In this document: positions 53,885 to 62,003 of the stretch, one piece after another
Numbering within the stretch: position 1 is the first letter of the stretch
Layout: each line of letters starts with the position of its first letter
Source: an uncultured bacterium
GTDB taxonomy: Bacteria; Oederibacteriota; PGYV01; Palsa-1178
Length of the DNA stretch: 64,000 bases
NCBI GenBank assembly: GCA_937889595.1
Contig: CALAOR010000014.1
Span: forward strand, 44,678 to 108,677
Direction: 5' to 3'
The notes under the pieces: model-generated
Seen by the model: the letters and a program-made list of their open reading frames with translations, nothing else
The model's database searches: none
What the model was told of the DNA's origin: nothing
Translations under genes and position numbers: made by a program

Positions 53885-55195
53885 TTAATTCGCCCACCAG
53901 TGTATCCTGTAATTTCCGAGTATAGTATCCCTGTCAAGGGCATATATTATCCTGTCCCCGCCTGAGAATTTCGTTATCCCGAAAGTGTCATAAACCCCGA
54001 TGTTGCTTGGAAGCGTTTTAATATACGCGCGTGATACACCGTCATAAAGTTTCACCAGCTTATCGTCCGCTTTTACCAGCAGCAATCCCGGATGGCTGAA
54101 CTCGGCTCCCCTCGCGTATCCGTCCCATGACCCGGCCGTGACATTTATATCCGCGGTACTCAGATCTTGCAGGGTGGAGGCGTTGGTGCAAAATATAAGG
54201 CGGGAGGAATCCGGCGAAACGGCCATATCATACGGGTCTGAACCCAGGTCAGTCCTTTGCTGCAACAATGTCAAAGTATGGCTGACAGTGTTGTAACTGT
54301 ACCTGGAAAGCGTAGTCGGGTTGCTGCCCCAGACTCCTACAAAAAGATTATTTCCTGTTTTGTCATAGGCAACAGGGCCGCCGTCGTAGTATCCGCCGAT
54401 AGATGTCAGGACATTCCCAAGTATACCGTCGACAACCATGATCGTCTTTGGCGGCGTCAACAGGTAACTCGCCCCCAGGAATATGGTCAGGTTGTTCCCT
54501 ATTGCTATATAGTCGTATCTGCCGCCTACCGGAATATAAGTCACTCCGGCTGTCTGGAGGTCTATTTTTGCCATGTCTGTGGAATTAAGCGTTGCAAAAA
54601 GGGTTCCGCTGCCGCTGTCATAGGCCATCTTTACCGGCGCCGCGTTCAGGGGTATCGTAAGCCCAACCAAACCTGTAAACACGTTCTTCACAATTACGCT
54701 GTTTGCCACCCTGTCGCCATATATTATCCACCCGTTGCATAGCGGCAAAATACTCGTGGTACTATTCACAGACACCACCCCGGATACGCCCGCGTACGCT
54801 ACCGCGCTATCGTCCGAACAATTGATAAGGACAAGCAAGGGCGTGGTCGGCGTGATCGTGGCGGTAGGGGTCATAGTTGCCGTGCTGGTTTGGGAAAATG
54901 TATTTGTAACCGTCTTTGTAGGCGTCGCCGTGCGTGAATTGACCGCGTTCTGGGTAAGCTGGGCCCCCGCGGTCGCGGTCTGGGCTATGGCGGTCTGCGT
55001 TGCTTTTATGGCGGTACTTATGGCGGTTAAAGCAGCCTGCATGGTCTGCGTCATGTTCGGGGTAATAGTATAGGTCGCCGTGGCCGTTGCCGGAGTGTTT
55101 GCGGCGGTAGGGCCGTTTACATCCTGTTTTTTGCAGCTTTGAAAAATGGAAATAAAGATCACAAGCATTACGGCTATTGACAACATTTTTTTCAT
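53885..55195 (-). CDS. Lipoprotein with Thr/Ala stalk and beta-propeller
   Basis: A 436-residue lipoprotein: lipobox IFQSC (cysteine at about residue 21), then a long Ala/Thr-rich stalk (about 30-118, with repeats like TAISTAIKATQTAIAQTATA). A seven-bladed-type propeller follows (about 120-436), with VKNVFTGLVGLTIPLNAAPV and GSDPYDMAVSPDSSRLIFC. The propeller resembles YncE/WD40-like surface sensors. AGGAGAG precedes ATG 55195. It is the third secreted propeller in the window (after NHL and delta-60) and is built the same way. Confidence 0.8.
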   Translation of the reverse strand: MKKMLSIAVMLVIFISIFQSCKKQDVNGPTAANTPATATATYTITPNMTQTMQAALTAISTAIKATQTAIAQTATAGAQLTQNAVNSRTATPTKTVTNTFSQTSTATMTPTATITPTTPLLVLINCSDDSAVAYAGVSGVVSVNSTTSILPLCNGWIIYGDRVANSVIVKNVFTGLVGLTIPLNAAPVKMAYDSGSGTLFATLNSTDMAKIDLQTAGVTYIPVGGRYDYIAIGNNLTIFLGASYLLTPPKTIMVVDGILGNVLTSIGGYYDGGPVAYDKTGNNLFVGVWGSNPTTLSRYSYNTVSHTLTLLQQRTDLGSDPYDMAVSPDSSRLIFCTNASTLQDLSTADINVTAGSWDGYARGAEFSHPGLLLVKADDKLVKLYDGVSRAYIKTLPSNIGVYDTFGITKFSGGDRIIYALDRDTILGNYRIHWWAN

Positions 55196-55284
55196 TTTAC
55201 TCTCCTTTTTTTTTCACCGTCTGACACTTATCCAAAGCTTAAATACCGCTTATTCAAACCTGATATTATCAAGATTATTTAGTC

Positions 55285-55410
55285 CGGGGTCACCTTGCTT
55301 ACAGCGTTGATAATATATTTAGAGCTTATTAAATCTCACCCACTGCCCGCCGGTTCCTCACCCTTTGTTGTCCGCAACGAATTTTGCCATGAAGGGCAAA
55401 ATTCGTGAGG
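55285..55410. repeat. Fragment of family B plus an ACGAATTTTGCC hairpin
   Basis: GTCACCTTGCTTACAGCGTT to CTGCCCGCCGGTTCCTCACC matches the first third of the family B repeat (43197-43280). It is followed by ACGAATTTTGCC / GGGCAAAATTCGT, a strong hairpin at about 55377-55407 which abuts the HEPN gene stop at 55437. Confidence 0.65.
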
Positions 55411-55436
55411 TACTATACCCTTTGGCAATACCGGGT

Positions 55437-55847
55437 TTATATCCTTATCGCCGCTTTTACCGCGGAGAGTAAATCCACCGCTTCCCTTACCGCTATTTCT
55501 GCGTCTTTCGGTTTTACAAGCCTTTGCTCGTACTCCGCCATATTTTTGATGCTGATTATCGACTCAAATAATTTGGCGATCCGCACATTTGTTTCTTTGG
55601 AAAATTTTGTCATCATTATCAGGGCTGCTGCATCCTTATGGGTTTCAGAAGCGCTTCTTTTGGCCAGGCTGAAAGCGCACAGCGCGTCGGCCGCAGAGAT
55701 GGCCCCGTGCACGGCGCTTACTGCAGCCGCGTTATACCTGCCGGACTTCAGGCTGTTTTCCGCGGAGTCCGTGTTTTCTTCCGCTTTCTTCATAAAAACA
55801 AAATACATCTCCTTGTCTACATCTTTTGTCTTTATATGCCTTGTCAT
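55437..55847 (-). CDS. HEPN-domain protein (toxin of a HEPN/MNT pair)
   Basis: A 136-residue all-helical HEPN protein. The helices SAENSLKSGRYNAAAVSAVH and GAISAADALCAFSLAK are followed by the R-x5-H motif RSASETH (R64, H70), the RNase-like signature of HEPN toxins. The ATG overlaps the stop of the upstream nucleotidyltransferase gene by four bases (ATGA). In known pairs the MNT protein adds AMP groups to the HEPN toxin and inactivates it; this gene order fits that scheme. The target RNA is unknown. Confidence 0.85.
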   Translation of the reverse strand: MTRHIKTKDVDKEMYFVFMKKAEENTDSAENSLKSGRYNAAAVSAVHGAISAADALCAFSLAKRSASETHKDAAALIMMTKFSKETNVRIAKLFESIISIKNMAEYEQRLVKPKDAEIAVREAVDLLSAVKAAIRI

Positions 55848-56428
55848 ATTACTTTGATACCCCCCTCTATATTTTTAAACATGGCAAGATTTTTCTTTTG
55901 CTGATATTCACTGACCGTCACTATATGCGGGCTCAGCGGGTTACCGTAAAGTTCCATGCATTGTATGGATATATCCGCGAGTTTTTTTCCTGTTGCTTTG
56001 GCGGTTTTCATGTCTTTCACAAGGACAAAAAGATCTATATCGCTTGATATAGTATCCTTATTTGCCGCCACGGACCCGAATATTACTGCGCGCTCTATTC
56101 CGGGCTTTTTAAGATCGGCCCTGAGCATGATTTTCAAGTGTTCTAAGGGCACGTAGTTCTCTTTCTTTTCCATAATACCGTTCAGTTTTAGATACGCAAA
56201 GCTTTCTGTATTGGCCCGCCAGACCACGGATGCCCCGGCCCGGGTATATGTTGCCAGGTTCATCTCCTCAAACTCCTTGAGTATTTTTATCACCTGCGTG
56301 TGCGATATGCCGCAAAGCCTGGCAAGTTCCCTGCCAGTGGCCGTGAAACCCGGATTGAAAAAGTACTTTAATACCGCAAGCTTCGCCTTTGAAGAGAGAA
56401 GCCCTGTAATGTCGGAATTTAACCTCAT
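55844..56428 (-). CDS. MNT nucleotidyltransferase antitoxin with N-terminal winged helix
   Basis: A 194-residue protein. The N-terminal MarR/ArsR-type winged helix (about 10-75) contains TATGRELARLCGISHTQVIK. The nucleotidyltransferase domain (about 95-190) has GSVAANKDTISSDIDLFV, with the G118-S119 and D130-x-D132 catalytic residues. In HEPN/MNT pairs this protein is the antitoxin. Its added DNA-binding domain should let it repress its own promoter, and a 38-base palindrome (56440-56477) lies just upstream. GGAGG precedes ATG 56428 by six bases. Confidence 0.87.
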   Translation of the reverse strand: MRLNSDITGLLSSKAKLAVLKYFFNPGFTATGRELARLCGISHTQVIKILKEFEEMNLATYTRAGASVVWRANTESFAYLKLNGIMEKKENYVPLEHLKIMLRADLKKPGIERAVIFGSVAANKDTISSDIDLFVLVKDMKTAKATGKKLADISIQCMELYGNPLSPHIVTVSEYQQKKNLAMFKNIEGGIKVI

Positions 56429-56439
56429 GTAAAACCTCC

Positions 56440-56477
56440 TGTAAACTTTATATTACAATTGTAACATATAGTTTACA
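56440..56477 (-). promoter_or_regulatory. Operator palindrome of the HEPN/MNT operon
   Basis: TGTAAACTTTATATTACAA pairs with TTGTAACATATAGTTTACA at all but a few positions, 38 bases in total. It starts 12 bases upstream of the ATG and overlaps the likely -10 region (TATAAAG-type). It is a probable binding site for the winged-helix part of the antitoxin. Confidence 0.7.
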
Positions 56478-56550
56478 CTTGTCAACAACATCAGTTCCGG
56501 GGTCAGGCCTTTACCTGATACCTGATAACGTTCAAAGCCTTCCATTATCG

Positions 56551-56671
56551 CCCTTCCCGGTTTAGAGGGGGCAAGCCCCCTCTCTACAAGTTCTAATACG
56601 GTAAAGTCGGCATAGCTAAAAAAAACAAAACCTGTAGAGAGGGGGCTTGCTCCCTCTCGCCGTTGGCTTTT
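56551..56671. repeat. Palindromic repeat, GAGAGGGGGC family, copy 4
   Basis: TTAGAGGGGGCAAGCCCCCT with CTCTACAAGTTC (about 56570-56593) pairs with the later CCTGTAGAGAGGGGGCTTGC (56631-56650). The orientation is opposite to copies 1-3, and the loop includes an A-rich tract. No gene is present in 56478-56879. Confidence 0.75.
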
Positions 56672-56703
56672 ATCACCAGGTCATCGTTTATTCTAGGAAT
56701 AAT

Positions 56704-56848
56704 GGTACCAGACCTCGAGTTAATAGTTAATAACTCCGTTCTTCACCAAATCAAATTTATCAACTATTAACTCGACTTGCCAGCCGGCTCGTCCGCCATA
56801 GCTTCAGCGACGGCGGAAGAGCTTCAGCGAAGGATGGAGGTCTGGCAC
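56704..56848. repeat. REP palindrome A at the 3-prime end of the M48 gene
   Basis: The outer arms GTACCAGACCTCGAGTTAAT and GGATGGAGGTCTGGCACA enclose the same interior as 45283-45426, including CAGCCGGCTCGTCCGCCATA. The element ends about 30 bases beyond the stop at 56880. Confidence 0.85.
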
Positions 56849-56879
56849 ACAACCTTTTCTCCCTCCCCTTTATTGCAAG

Positions 56880-57602
56880 CTACTGTCTTTCCTTAACGGC
56901 CCTTATTCTCTTCGTCAATATAGGGTGCGTCGAGGTTATCTCGTAGAGCCAAAGAAACATTCCGCCTTCCATTGACTGCTTCACAACTTCCTCAACATCA
57001 GCGTCCTTATACAATTTTGTCCCTACGCTGAGCATCATGAGCCCTTCCACGCAGCCCTTTGGAACGAAATGGGCCCCGAAATTATCGCAGGTGTATTCGC
57101 AGGCCCTGGAATACGCGGTGCCCAGGAACGGTATGAAAAATGCCGGATATACAATCCACCTGTTTTGTATGTGTCTCCTCCCTATATGCGCGAGCTCGTG
57201 GCAGATTATAAAATCAAGGGCGTTCCCGCCCGCGTTATAGGCAAGCTCGAAAACGTCTGAATAAATAAGCACAAAATCCCTGCTTAAAAACCTGGTCGCA
57301 AAAGCGTTCAGCAAGCCTCCCGCCTGCATGACATATATGTCCGGCATCTCCTTCATTTCCATTTTTTCCGCAAGTTTTGTTGCCGCCAGGTATACGTCCG
57401 GAAACTGCTTTGACGATATCTTTACCGCGTTTGCCTTTATCTGCGCGGTCAAAAATCCCTGTGCGAGCCATGTGATGAGCACTAAAATAAGGATGTAAAC
57501 AATTCCCACAATTGATACAACCAAAACCAGGTAAAACAGGATCGAGATAAAAGCCGAGATTACAAAGTAAATGTTTTCTTTCGGATTAATGAGTTCCTTC
57601 AT
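56880..57602 (-). CDS. M48-family zinc metalloprotease
   Basis: A 240-residue membrane-bound protease of the HtpX/Ste24 clan. Two membrane helices (about 10-52, including FLVLVVSIVGIVYILILVLI-type sequence) precede a soluble catalytic domain. The zinc ligands are in HELAH (H135, H139) with E169 in CEYTCD (E169, then D173). GGLLNAFATRFLSRDFVLIY is the substrate-channel block. The length is short for HtpX (about 290), but the catalytic residues are complete. M48 members clear misfolded membrane proteins or process surface proteins. GAGGC precedes ATG 57602. Confidence 0.9.
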   Translation of the reverse strand: MKELINPKENIYFVISAFISILFYLVLVVSIVGIVYILILVLITWLAQGFLTAQIKANAVKISSKQFPDVYLAATKLAEKMEMKEMPDIYVMQAGGLLNAFATRFLSRDFVLIYSDVFELAYNAGGNALDFIICHELAHIGRRHIQNRWIVYPAFFIPFLGTAYSRACEYTCDNFGAHFVPKGCVEGLMMLSVGTKLYKDADVEEVVKQSMEGGMFLWLYEITSTHPILTKRIRAVKERQ

Positions 57603-57739
57603 GTTGCCTCCCTTTTTTTATCGCGGATTCCCTGTCCGCGTCTGATTTACAGCACCTTTTCCACAGCGTTAAAGATATATGTACCAGACCTCGGGTTGAA
57701 AAAGAGATGCATCAGACCTTGTAATTTGACTTTTCATCT

Positions 57740-58741
57740 TCAGTGGAACATGTCCACGTAGTCCGCAATGCGCCTTATCTTTTTTTCACCCAGCACCAGC
57801 ATTTCCTCGGGGTGAGCGCGGGTGAGTATCTCGTAATATATGAACTCTTCGAGGTATCCCGCCTTAATTATTTTCCCTATTAGTTTGAACTCAGGTTTCG
57901 CCGTGTCCAGGGCCTTTATGCTGTCTATCTCCGTAATGAGCCTGGTGCTTTCTCCCCGGGGGCCGGTTATGCTCATGGAGCGTCCTCCGACTTGCGTCTG
58001 GGACAGGTATATGCTCCTCACCAGGCCGTACGACACCCAGTCAGGCTTCGCTTCTATAAGTATTTTACCATTATTTTTGGTCACCCGGCACTGGGGTATG
58101 AAGGTCCAGTCATTAAACGGCCTGCCTGAGCGCTCTCTGTCGCCGTGCAGACTCCTGCGTATTTCCGCGTGACAGGGGTTCAGGACATGGGCCAGGGTCA
58201 TTTCCCTGACCGCGCCTTTTAAGTCCCCGAGGGCAGCCAAAGTATCGGCCAAAAACCAGTGGGCCTGGTAATCTATGAAGTTCACGCTTATGGCCTTTTC
58301 AAAATATATCTTCGCGCCGGCCATATCGCCCTTGCCGTAATAGGCGTCCCCAAGGTTGCAGTAGATGGTACTGAATTCCGGGTCCATAGTCGCGGCTTTT
58401 TTGTAGGCGGCTATGGCGTCGTCAAAACGTTTTTCAGACCAGGCCTTTTCCGCCTCATTCCAGGCGCTCTCTGCCTCGGCTGCTATAGTATGGACGAGTA
58501 CTTTCATAACGCCGTTGTGCCCGGCAACGTATATCCTCGGAGGGATCTGCACGCAGTCAGGAAGAGCCGTAAGCTGCCCGGCCAGGTCCTCCACATCCAC
58601 ATTCTTGGAAAACGCCTCTGCTTTTTGAGAAGCGCTGTCTTTTCCTTTCTTTAAAGCCCCGCCTCCGGCGCCACTTGCCGCGTAAACGGATGAAAACAGG
58701 ATAAAACATGCTGACAGGCTGATAACGACAAGTTTTTTCAC
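57740..58741 (-). CDS. Secreted TPR protein with unknown C-terminal domain
   Basis: GTG 58741 with GGGGAGGG upstream gives 333 residues. A signal peptide (KKLVVISLSACFILFSSVYA) is followed by TPR units (about 85-195: AEKAWSEKRFDDAIAAYKKA, STIYCNLGDAYYGKGDMAGA). A C-terminal region then continues (about 200-333) with FIPQCRVTKNNGKILIEAKP and a tail IRRIADYVDMFH. I do not recognise the C-terminal domain. A mixture of a helical scaffold and a mixed alpha/beta domain suggests a periplasmic adaptor. Confidence 0.75.
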   Translation of the reverse strand: MKKLVVISLSACFILFSSVYAASGAGGGALKKGKDSASQKAEAFSKNVDVEDLAGQLTALPDCVQIPPRIYVAGHNGVMKVLVHTIAAEAESAWNEAEKAWSEKRFDDAIAAYKKAATMDPEFSTIYCNLGDAYYGKGDMAGAKIYFEKAISVNFIDYQAHWFLADTLAALGDLKGAVREMTLAHVLNPCHAEIRRSLHGDRERSGRPFNDWTFIPQCRVTKNNGKILIEAKPDWVSYGLVRSIYLSQTQVGGRSMSITGPRGESTRLITEIDSIKALDTAKPEFKLIGKIIKAGYLEEFIYYEILTRAHPEEMLVLGEKKIRRIADYVDMFH

Positions 58742-58896
58742 TAAATCCCTCCCCAAAGATTAATTGGAATTCGAGTGTCAGGCCTTTACCTGATACCTGA
58801 CAACCTCTGTCCTTTTGCACTCTAACCGCCGGGTTACCGGCTTATCCGCCAGGGTAGCACTGCCTATTTGTCTATATACGGCTGGCCTTTCCATAT

Positions 58897-59454
58897 TTAT
58901 GCATATTTCCCGGTTATCACAACAAATATCAGCACTGTGTTTACAATCACTACCATTGCCGAGCCTATCACAGCCACCATAATTATCATCAATCCCGTGG
59001 GTAATGATATTACCGTGTTAGCTATGGCAAAAAGCGCGCTTATGGCAAACGCGGTGCAGAACATTGGTTTCGCGGTTTTTGCGCCGCTTAAGAGCATTAT
59101 CGATCCGGCAAGGCACAATAAGGAGATCAGGATGGCTGTCAGGCCAGCGTACAGGGTGTATTTTTCGAACCAAGCCGGGTAGGTTGCGGTTTTATTAAAG
59201 AAGGAACTTATGTTCTCCTCCATTTTGGCCGTCTGGGAAACGCTCATGGCTTCCTTCGTGTTTACTTTTTCTTTTGCCTTTAATTTTTCTTTTACCTCCT
59301 CCATCATCGCGGGCAAAATATTTTTTTGCATTTTTATCAGCCCGGGCAGCGTTGCCGATACTGTTCCACTGACAATCCCCATGCACGCCATGGCCAGCCC
59401 AAGCACTCCCGCCGATATCACCCAACCGGGCTTCTTTGCGTTTTCGTTGGTCAT
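58897..59454 (-). CDS. Integral membrane protein of unknown function
   Basis: A 185-residue protein with four hydrophobic stretches: VISAGVLGLAMACMGIVSGT at about 12-31, TAILISLLCLAGSIMLLSG at about 110-130, FCTAFAISALFAIANTVISL at about 133-152, and a last helix to the C-terminus (MVAVIGSAMVVIVNTVLIFV). A charged segment (EEVKEKLKAKEKVNTKEA) lies after helix one. GGAGG precedes ATG 59454. It is probably co-transcribed with the next gene, 22 bases upstream. No known family is recognised. Confidence 0.72.
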   Translation of the reverse strand: MTNENAKKPGWVISAGVLGLAMACMGIVSGTVSATLPGLIKMQKNILPAMMEEVKEKLKAKEKVNTKEAMSVSQTAKMEENISSFFNKTATYPAWFEKYTLYAGLTAILISLLCLAGSIMLLSGAKTAKPMFCTAFAISALFAIANTVISLPTGLMIIMVAVIGSAMVVIVNTVLIFVVITGKYA

Positions 59455-59476
59455 TGTTCCTCCTGTTTGTTATATT

Positions 59477-60382
59477 TTATTTATGCGGGCCCTTAAATGC
59501 CACGGCCATGAATATTACAATGAATATGATGAGAAATAACAATCCGGCCAGAACCAGGCAGCCGTTCAGTTTGGGCTCCAGTTTGGCAGGGTCCGTCAGT
59601 TCCGGGGAATCTTTCTTGATCTCCTTGAGCTTTACGTATAACATGAAATTCGCAGCGCACATATACGGCATAAAAAGCGCCTGTATGAGGTAAAACACGG
59701 TCATTAGTATGGGATTTCCCGTCAAAACCTTGATATTGCCGGCTAACAGGAATGCGCCCGCAACACACGCGGCCATAAGCGGGGCCATGGTCACTCCCAC
59801 AGCCAGGCTGTAAACCGTAACCGCCCAAAAATACCTTTTTACCAGGGCCGCGCTTATTTTAAAAGGGCTGACTTTCTTGTCGTCCTCAAGCAGTACCGCA
59901 ATGGCCACAAAACTGTAAATAACCGAAATATACAGACCGGGTATTATGAACACGACAGTGCCGATAGCCACCAGAACGAACATAAGTATGTTGTTAACCA
60001 CATAGGCCCATATTTTCGGCATGGCGGCATTAAAGCTTTCCGCGAAAGAAACTTTTTTGCCATAATACAGGTTCCCCATGGCAATAACTATGGCCGCATT
60101 GGCCCACAAAGATATAAATATCCCGGCAAATATACCGACAAACGCAACCAGACCCAGTACGGGAATTTCCTTGACAGGCAATAAATTCAAGAGCGCCTGG
60201 ACAGCTACGCTGGCTAAGGATATGGCCAAAAGTAACGCGTAATTATCCTTCATGAACAGCATGGCTTCCCCTATGGTATTCCAAACACCCAGCTTTTCCC
60301 CGACCCAAACAGTTTTTTTGCCGGCTGATTTTTCCGTTTTTTCCACAATGCCCTCCGGGTTTATTATTTTTACTTTTTTCAT
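59477..60382 (-). CDS. Six-helix membrane protein
   Basis: A 301-residue protein with a soluble N-terminus (MKKVKIINPEGIVEKTEKSA) followed by six membrane helices between about 50 and 290. Helical blocks include LLLAISLASVAVQALLNLL and VPGLVAFVGIFAGIFISLWA-type sequence, then YFWAVTVYSLAVGVTMAPLM. The signature-like IPGLYISVIYSFVAIAVLLE with DDKKVSPFKISAALVKRYFW resembles DUF975 or YciC-like proteins. The role is unknown. A REP palindrome (60396-60510) lies directly upstream of its start. Confidence 0.75.
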   Translation of the reverse strand: MKKVKIINPEGIVEKTEKSAGKKTVWVGEKLGVWNTIGEAMLFMKDNYALLLAISLASVAVQALLNLLPVKEIPVLGLVAFVGIFAGIFISLWANAAIVIAMGNLYYGKKVSFAESFNAAMPKIWAYVVNNILMFVLVAIGTVVFIIPGLYISVIYSFVAIAVLLEDDKKVSPFKISAALVKRYFWAVTVYSLAVGVTMAPLMAACVAGAFLLAGNIKVLTGNPILMTVFYLIQALFMPYMCAANFMLYVKLKEIKKDSPELTDPAKLEPKLNGCLVLAGLLFLIIFIVIFMAVAFKGPHK

Positions 60383-60395
60383 GACAATAAGATAC

Positions 60396-60510
60396 GTGTA
60401 CCAGACCTCGAGTTAATAGTTAACAACTCCGTTCTTCACCAAATCAAATTTATAAATTATTAACTCGATTTGCCAGCCGAAACTTCGCGAAGGATGGAGG
60501 TCTGGTACAC
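60396..60510. repeat. REP palindrome A between two membrane-protein genes
   Basis: The outer arms GTGTACCAGACCTCGAGTTA and GGAGGTCTGGTACAC match the other family A copies. It lies 40 bases past the stop of the DUF4234-like gene (60550) and 14 bases before the start of the gene at 60382, so it separates two otherwise adjacent genes. Confidence 0.85.
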
Positions 60511-60549
60511 ACCCTTTCTACAAAAAGTTTCGCCTAAAAAATTGACTTT

Positions 60550-61206
60550 CTACGCCGTTTTCGGCAGAAACAATCCTACAAAAACCAAAAACATCCATAA
60601 AATTCCCACAATCAATAATAAAACCTGCCATCCCGGCAGGCCGTTTCTTACCGGCATTCCCGGCTGTTCGATCATCCAGTACTCGTTCAGGCTTACTTGG
60701 ACAAAAGCCGTAGGTATAAACGATAAAGTTGCTATGAGCCAGTATGGGGCCGGCAGTTTCACCATGACATTAAAAATTATAATGAAAAGAAGTACCACGC
60801 CCGGCAAAAATTTACTTTTCACCCCGGCTTCCATTCCATATGTCTGTATATCCTCCAGCTGCCTGTAAATATATATTAACCCTATTACAGGAACAAAAAG
60901 AATGACAGTTCTCCACCCGGGGCTGATATCCAGATTTTTATGTTTTTTGAAATGTTTCCAGTTCCTATAAAACCAGTATATCTCATAAATACCAAATGTG
61001 AAAAAAGAAAGCGCGATAAACTGCCACATGGGCAGCACGTTTGAAAATATAATTTTTTCTCCCGTAGTACTTGCCGCGATTACTTCGGGAACCTCCACAG
61101 GCATCACTGCCTGAATTTTTTTATTTTCCATTTCCCTGACAGTCGCGGCAGTTTTACGGACAACCCCGTTCTTTTTTTTCACTGTTTTGTCTTTTTGTTT
61201 TTTCAC
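60550..61206 (-). CDS. DUF4234-like membrane protein
   Basis: A 218-residue protein starting at GTG 61206 (GGGGA upstream). A charged N-terminus (KKQKDKTVKKKNGVV) precedes four membrane helices (about 55-215). The family-like motif is MWQFIALSFFTFGIYEIYWF with YRNWKHFKKHKN, matching DUF4234-type proteins in which GIYxIYWFYRNW is conserved. The following PVIGLIYIYRQLEDI segment also fits. Function is unknown; some relatives appear in envelope stress clusters. It is not obviously linked to neighbours. Confidence 0.78.
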   Translation of the reverse strand: MKKQKDKTVKKKNGVVRKTAATVREMENKKIQAVMPVEVPEVIAASTTGEKIIFSNVLPMWQFIALSFFTFGIYEIYWFYRNWKHFKKHKNLDISPGWRTVILFVPVIGLIYIYRQLEDIQTYGMEAGVKSKFLPGVVLLFIIIFNVMVKLPAPYWLIATLSFIPTAFVQVSLNEYWMIEQPGMPVRNGLPGWQVLLLIVGILWMFLVFVGLFLPKTA

Positions 61207-61595
61207 AATCCCCCTCTTTTCAGATGAAAAATCGTGCCAGACCCCGGGTTAATGGTTGATAATTTATTCACTACACTACAAACACACCTACGCCTGCAAT
61301 TATATTATGTTTTATTTATTACCGAAGTTTCCGCCCGGTCACTGTCATCCATATCCGCCCCGCTTTTCATGTTGTAAGTCTCATTGGTTTTGTATTTCCA
61401 TTCTACTCCTATTTCCAAAAAATGAAATACCCCGCATCATTTCATTCCCGCATGGTGGAACACGCCTTCGCTGAAGCTCCGGCGCGCGAGCTACGCCTTC
61501 GCTGAAGCTTCCCGCCTTCGCAAGTTCGCTTCGGCGGGAAGCTTCAGCGGAAGCGGATGCTCCCTCTCACCGCAGACTTTTAAATCGCAGGACGT
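61207..61595. other. Gene-free stretch with scrambled repeats
   Basis: A REP half-site (GTGCCAGACCCCGGGTTAAT, about 61232-61251) is followed by sequence without a supported gene. A run of GCCTTCGCTGAAGCTTCCCG-type palindromes then spans about 61455-61560. The final bases (GCTCCCTCTCACCGCAGACT) match an end of the GAGAGGGGGC family. Confidence 0.5.
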
Positions 61596-61721
61596 TTATA
61601 ACTTAACCCCCGCCTCATCCTTCGGCAGGTTAAGTAAACGTCTGGTGTCATACCCAGCCTTTAACCTTGATAAATCCACATCCCGAAACCGTCCCTTTCT
61701 TCCGTCATTTTCTTTTGACAT
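61596..61721 (-). CDS. Small overlapping ORF, 41 residues
   Basis: ATG 61721 to TAA 61596-61598 encodes MSKENDGRKGRFRDVDLSRL, then KAGYDTRRLLNLPKDEAGVKL. It overlaps the end of the 58-residue gene by 17 bases in another frame, which would fit coupled translation. AGGGAAAAAGA precedes the ATG, a weak ribosome site. It is basic and has no known relatives. I give it low confidence because REP-like sequence occupies its end. Confidence 0.35.
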   Translation of the reverse strand: MSKENDGRKGRFRDVDLSRLKAGYDTRRLLNLPKDEAGVKL

Positions 61722-61881
61722 TCTTTTTCCCTGCTTTTAACGCCTTTTCCTTTTTTGCCCTATCCGGAAGTTTTTTCCCTTTGCTCGCTGCGTTCCACTC
61801 ATCCACATCAACCCCTTGGGCTTCCAGCTTTTTCCTGTTAACATTAAAATAAGCTTCCTGTGCCTTGCTTACATACGGCAT
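61705..61881 (-). CDS. Small basic phage-type protein, 58 residues
   Basis: ATG 61881 is preceded by GGTGAG at two bases. The product MPYVSKAQEAYFNVNRKKLE continues with GVDVDEWNAASKGKKLPDRA and a lysine-rich tail. The opening MPYVSKAQ...(F/Y)FxxNxKKLExxGVDVxEWxxASKGKKLP is a pattern I recall from small phage and island proteins of unknown function. It is too short for most gene callers. The downstream neighbour (62004) is a peptidase, so there is no clear functional context. Confidence 0.65.
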   Translation of the reverse strand: MPYVSKAQEAYFNVNRKKLEAQGVDVDEWNAASKGKKLPDRAKKEKALKAGKKNVKRK

Positions 61882-62003
61882 ATCTCACCATCCTTATATT
61901 CCTATTTAAAGCATTAACAATAATGTGGCTGGGGTCATACCTTGGTAGGGTAAATAATGGTGCCAGACCCCGAGTTAATAGTTAATAAACTTTTGATATC
62001 ATT

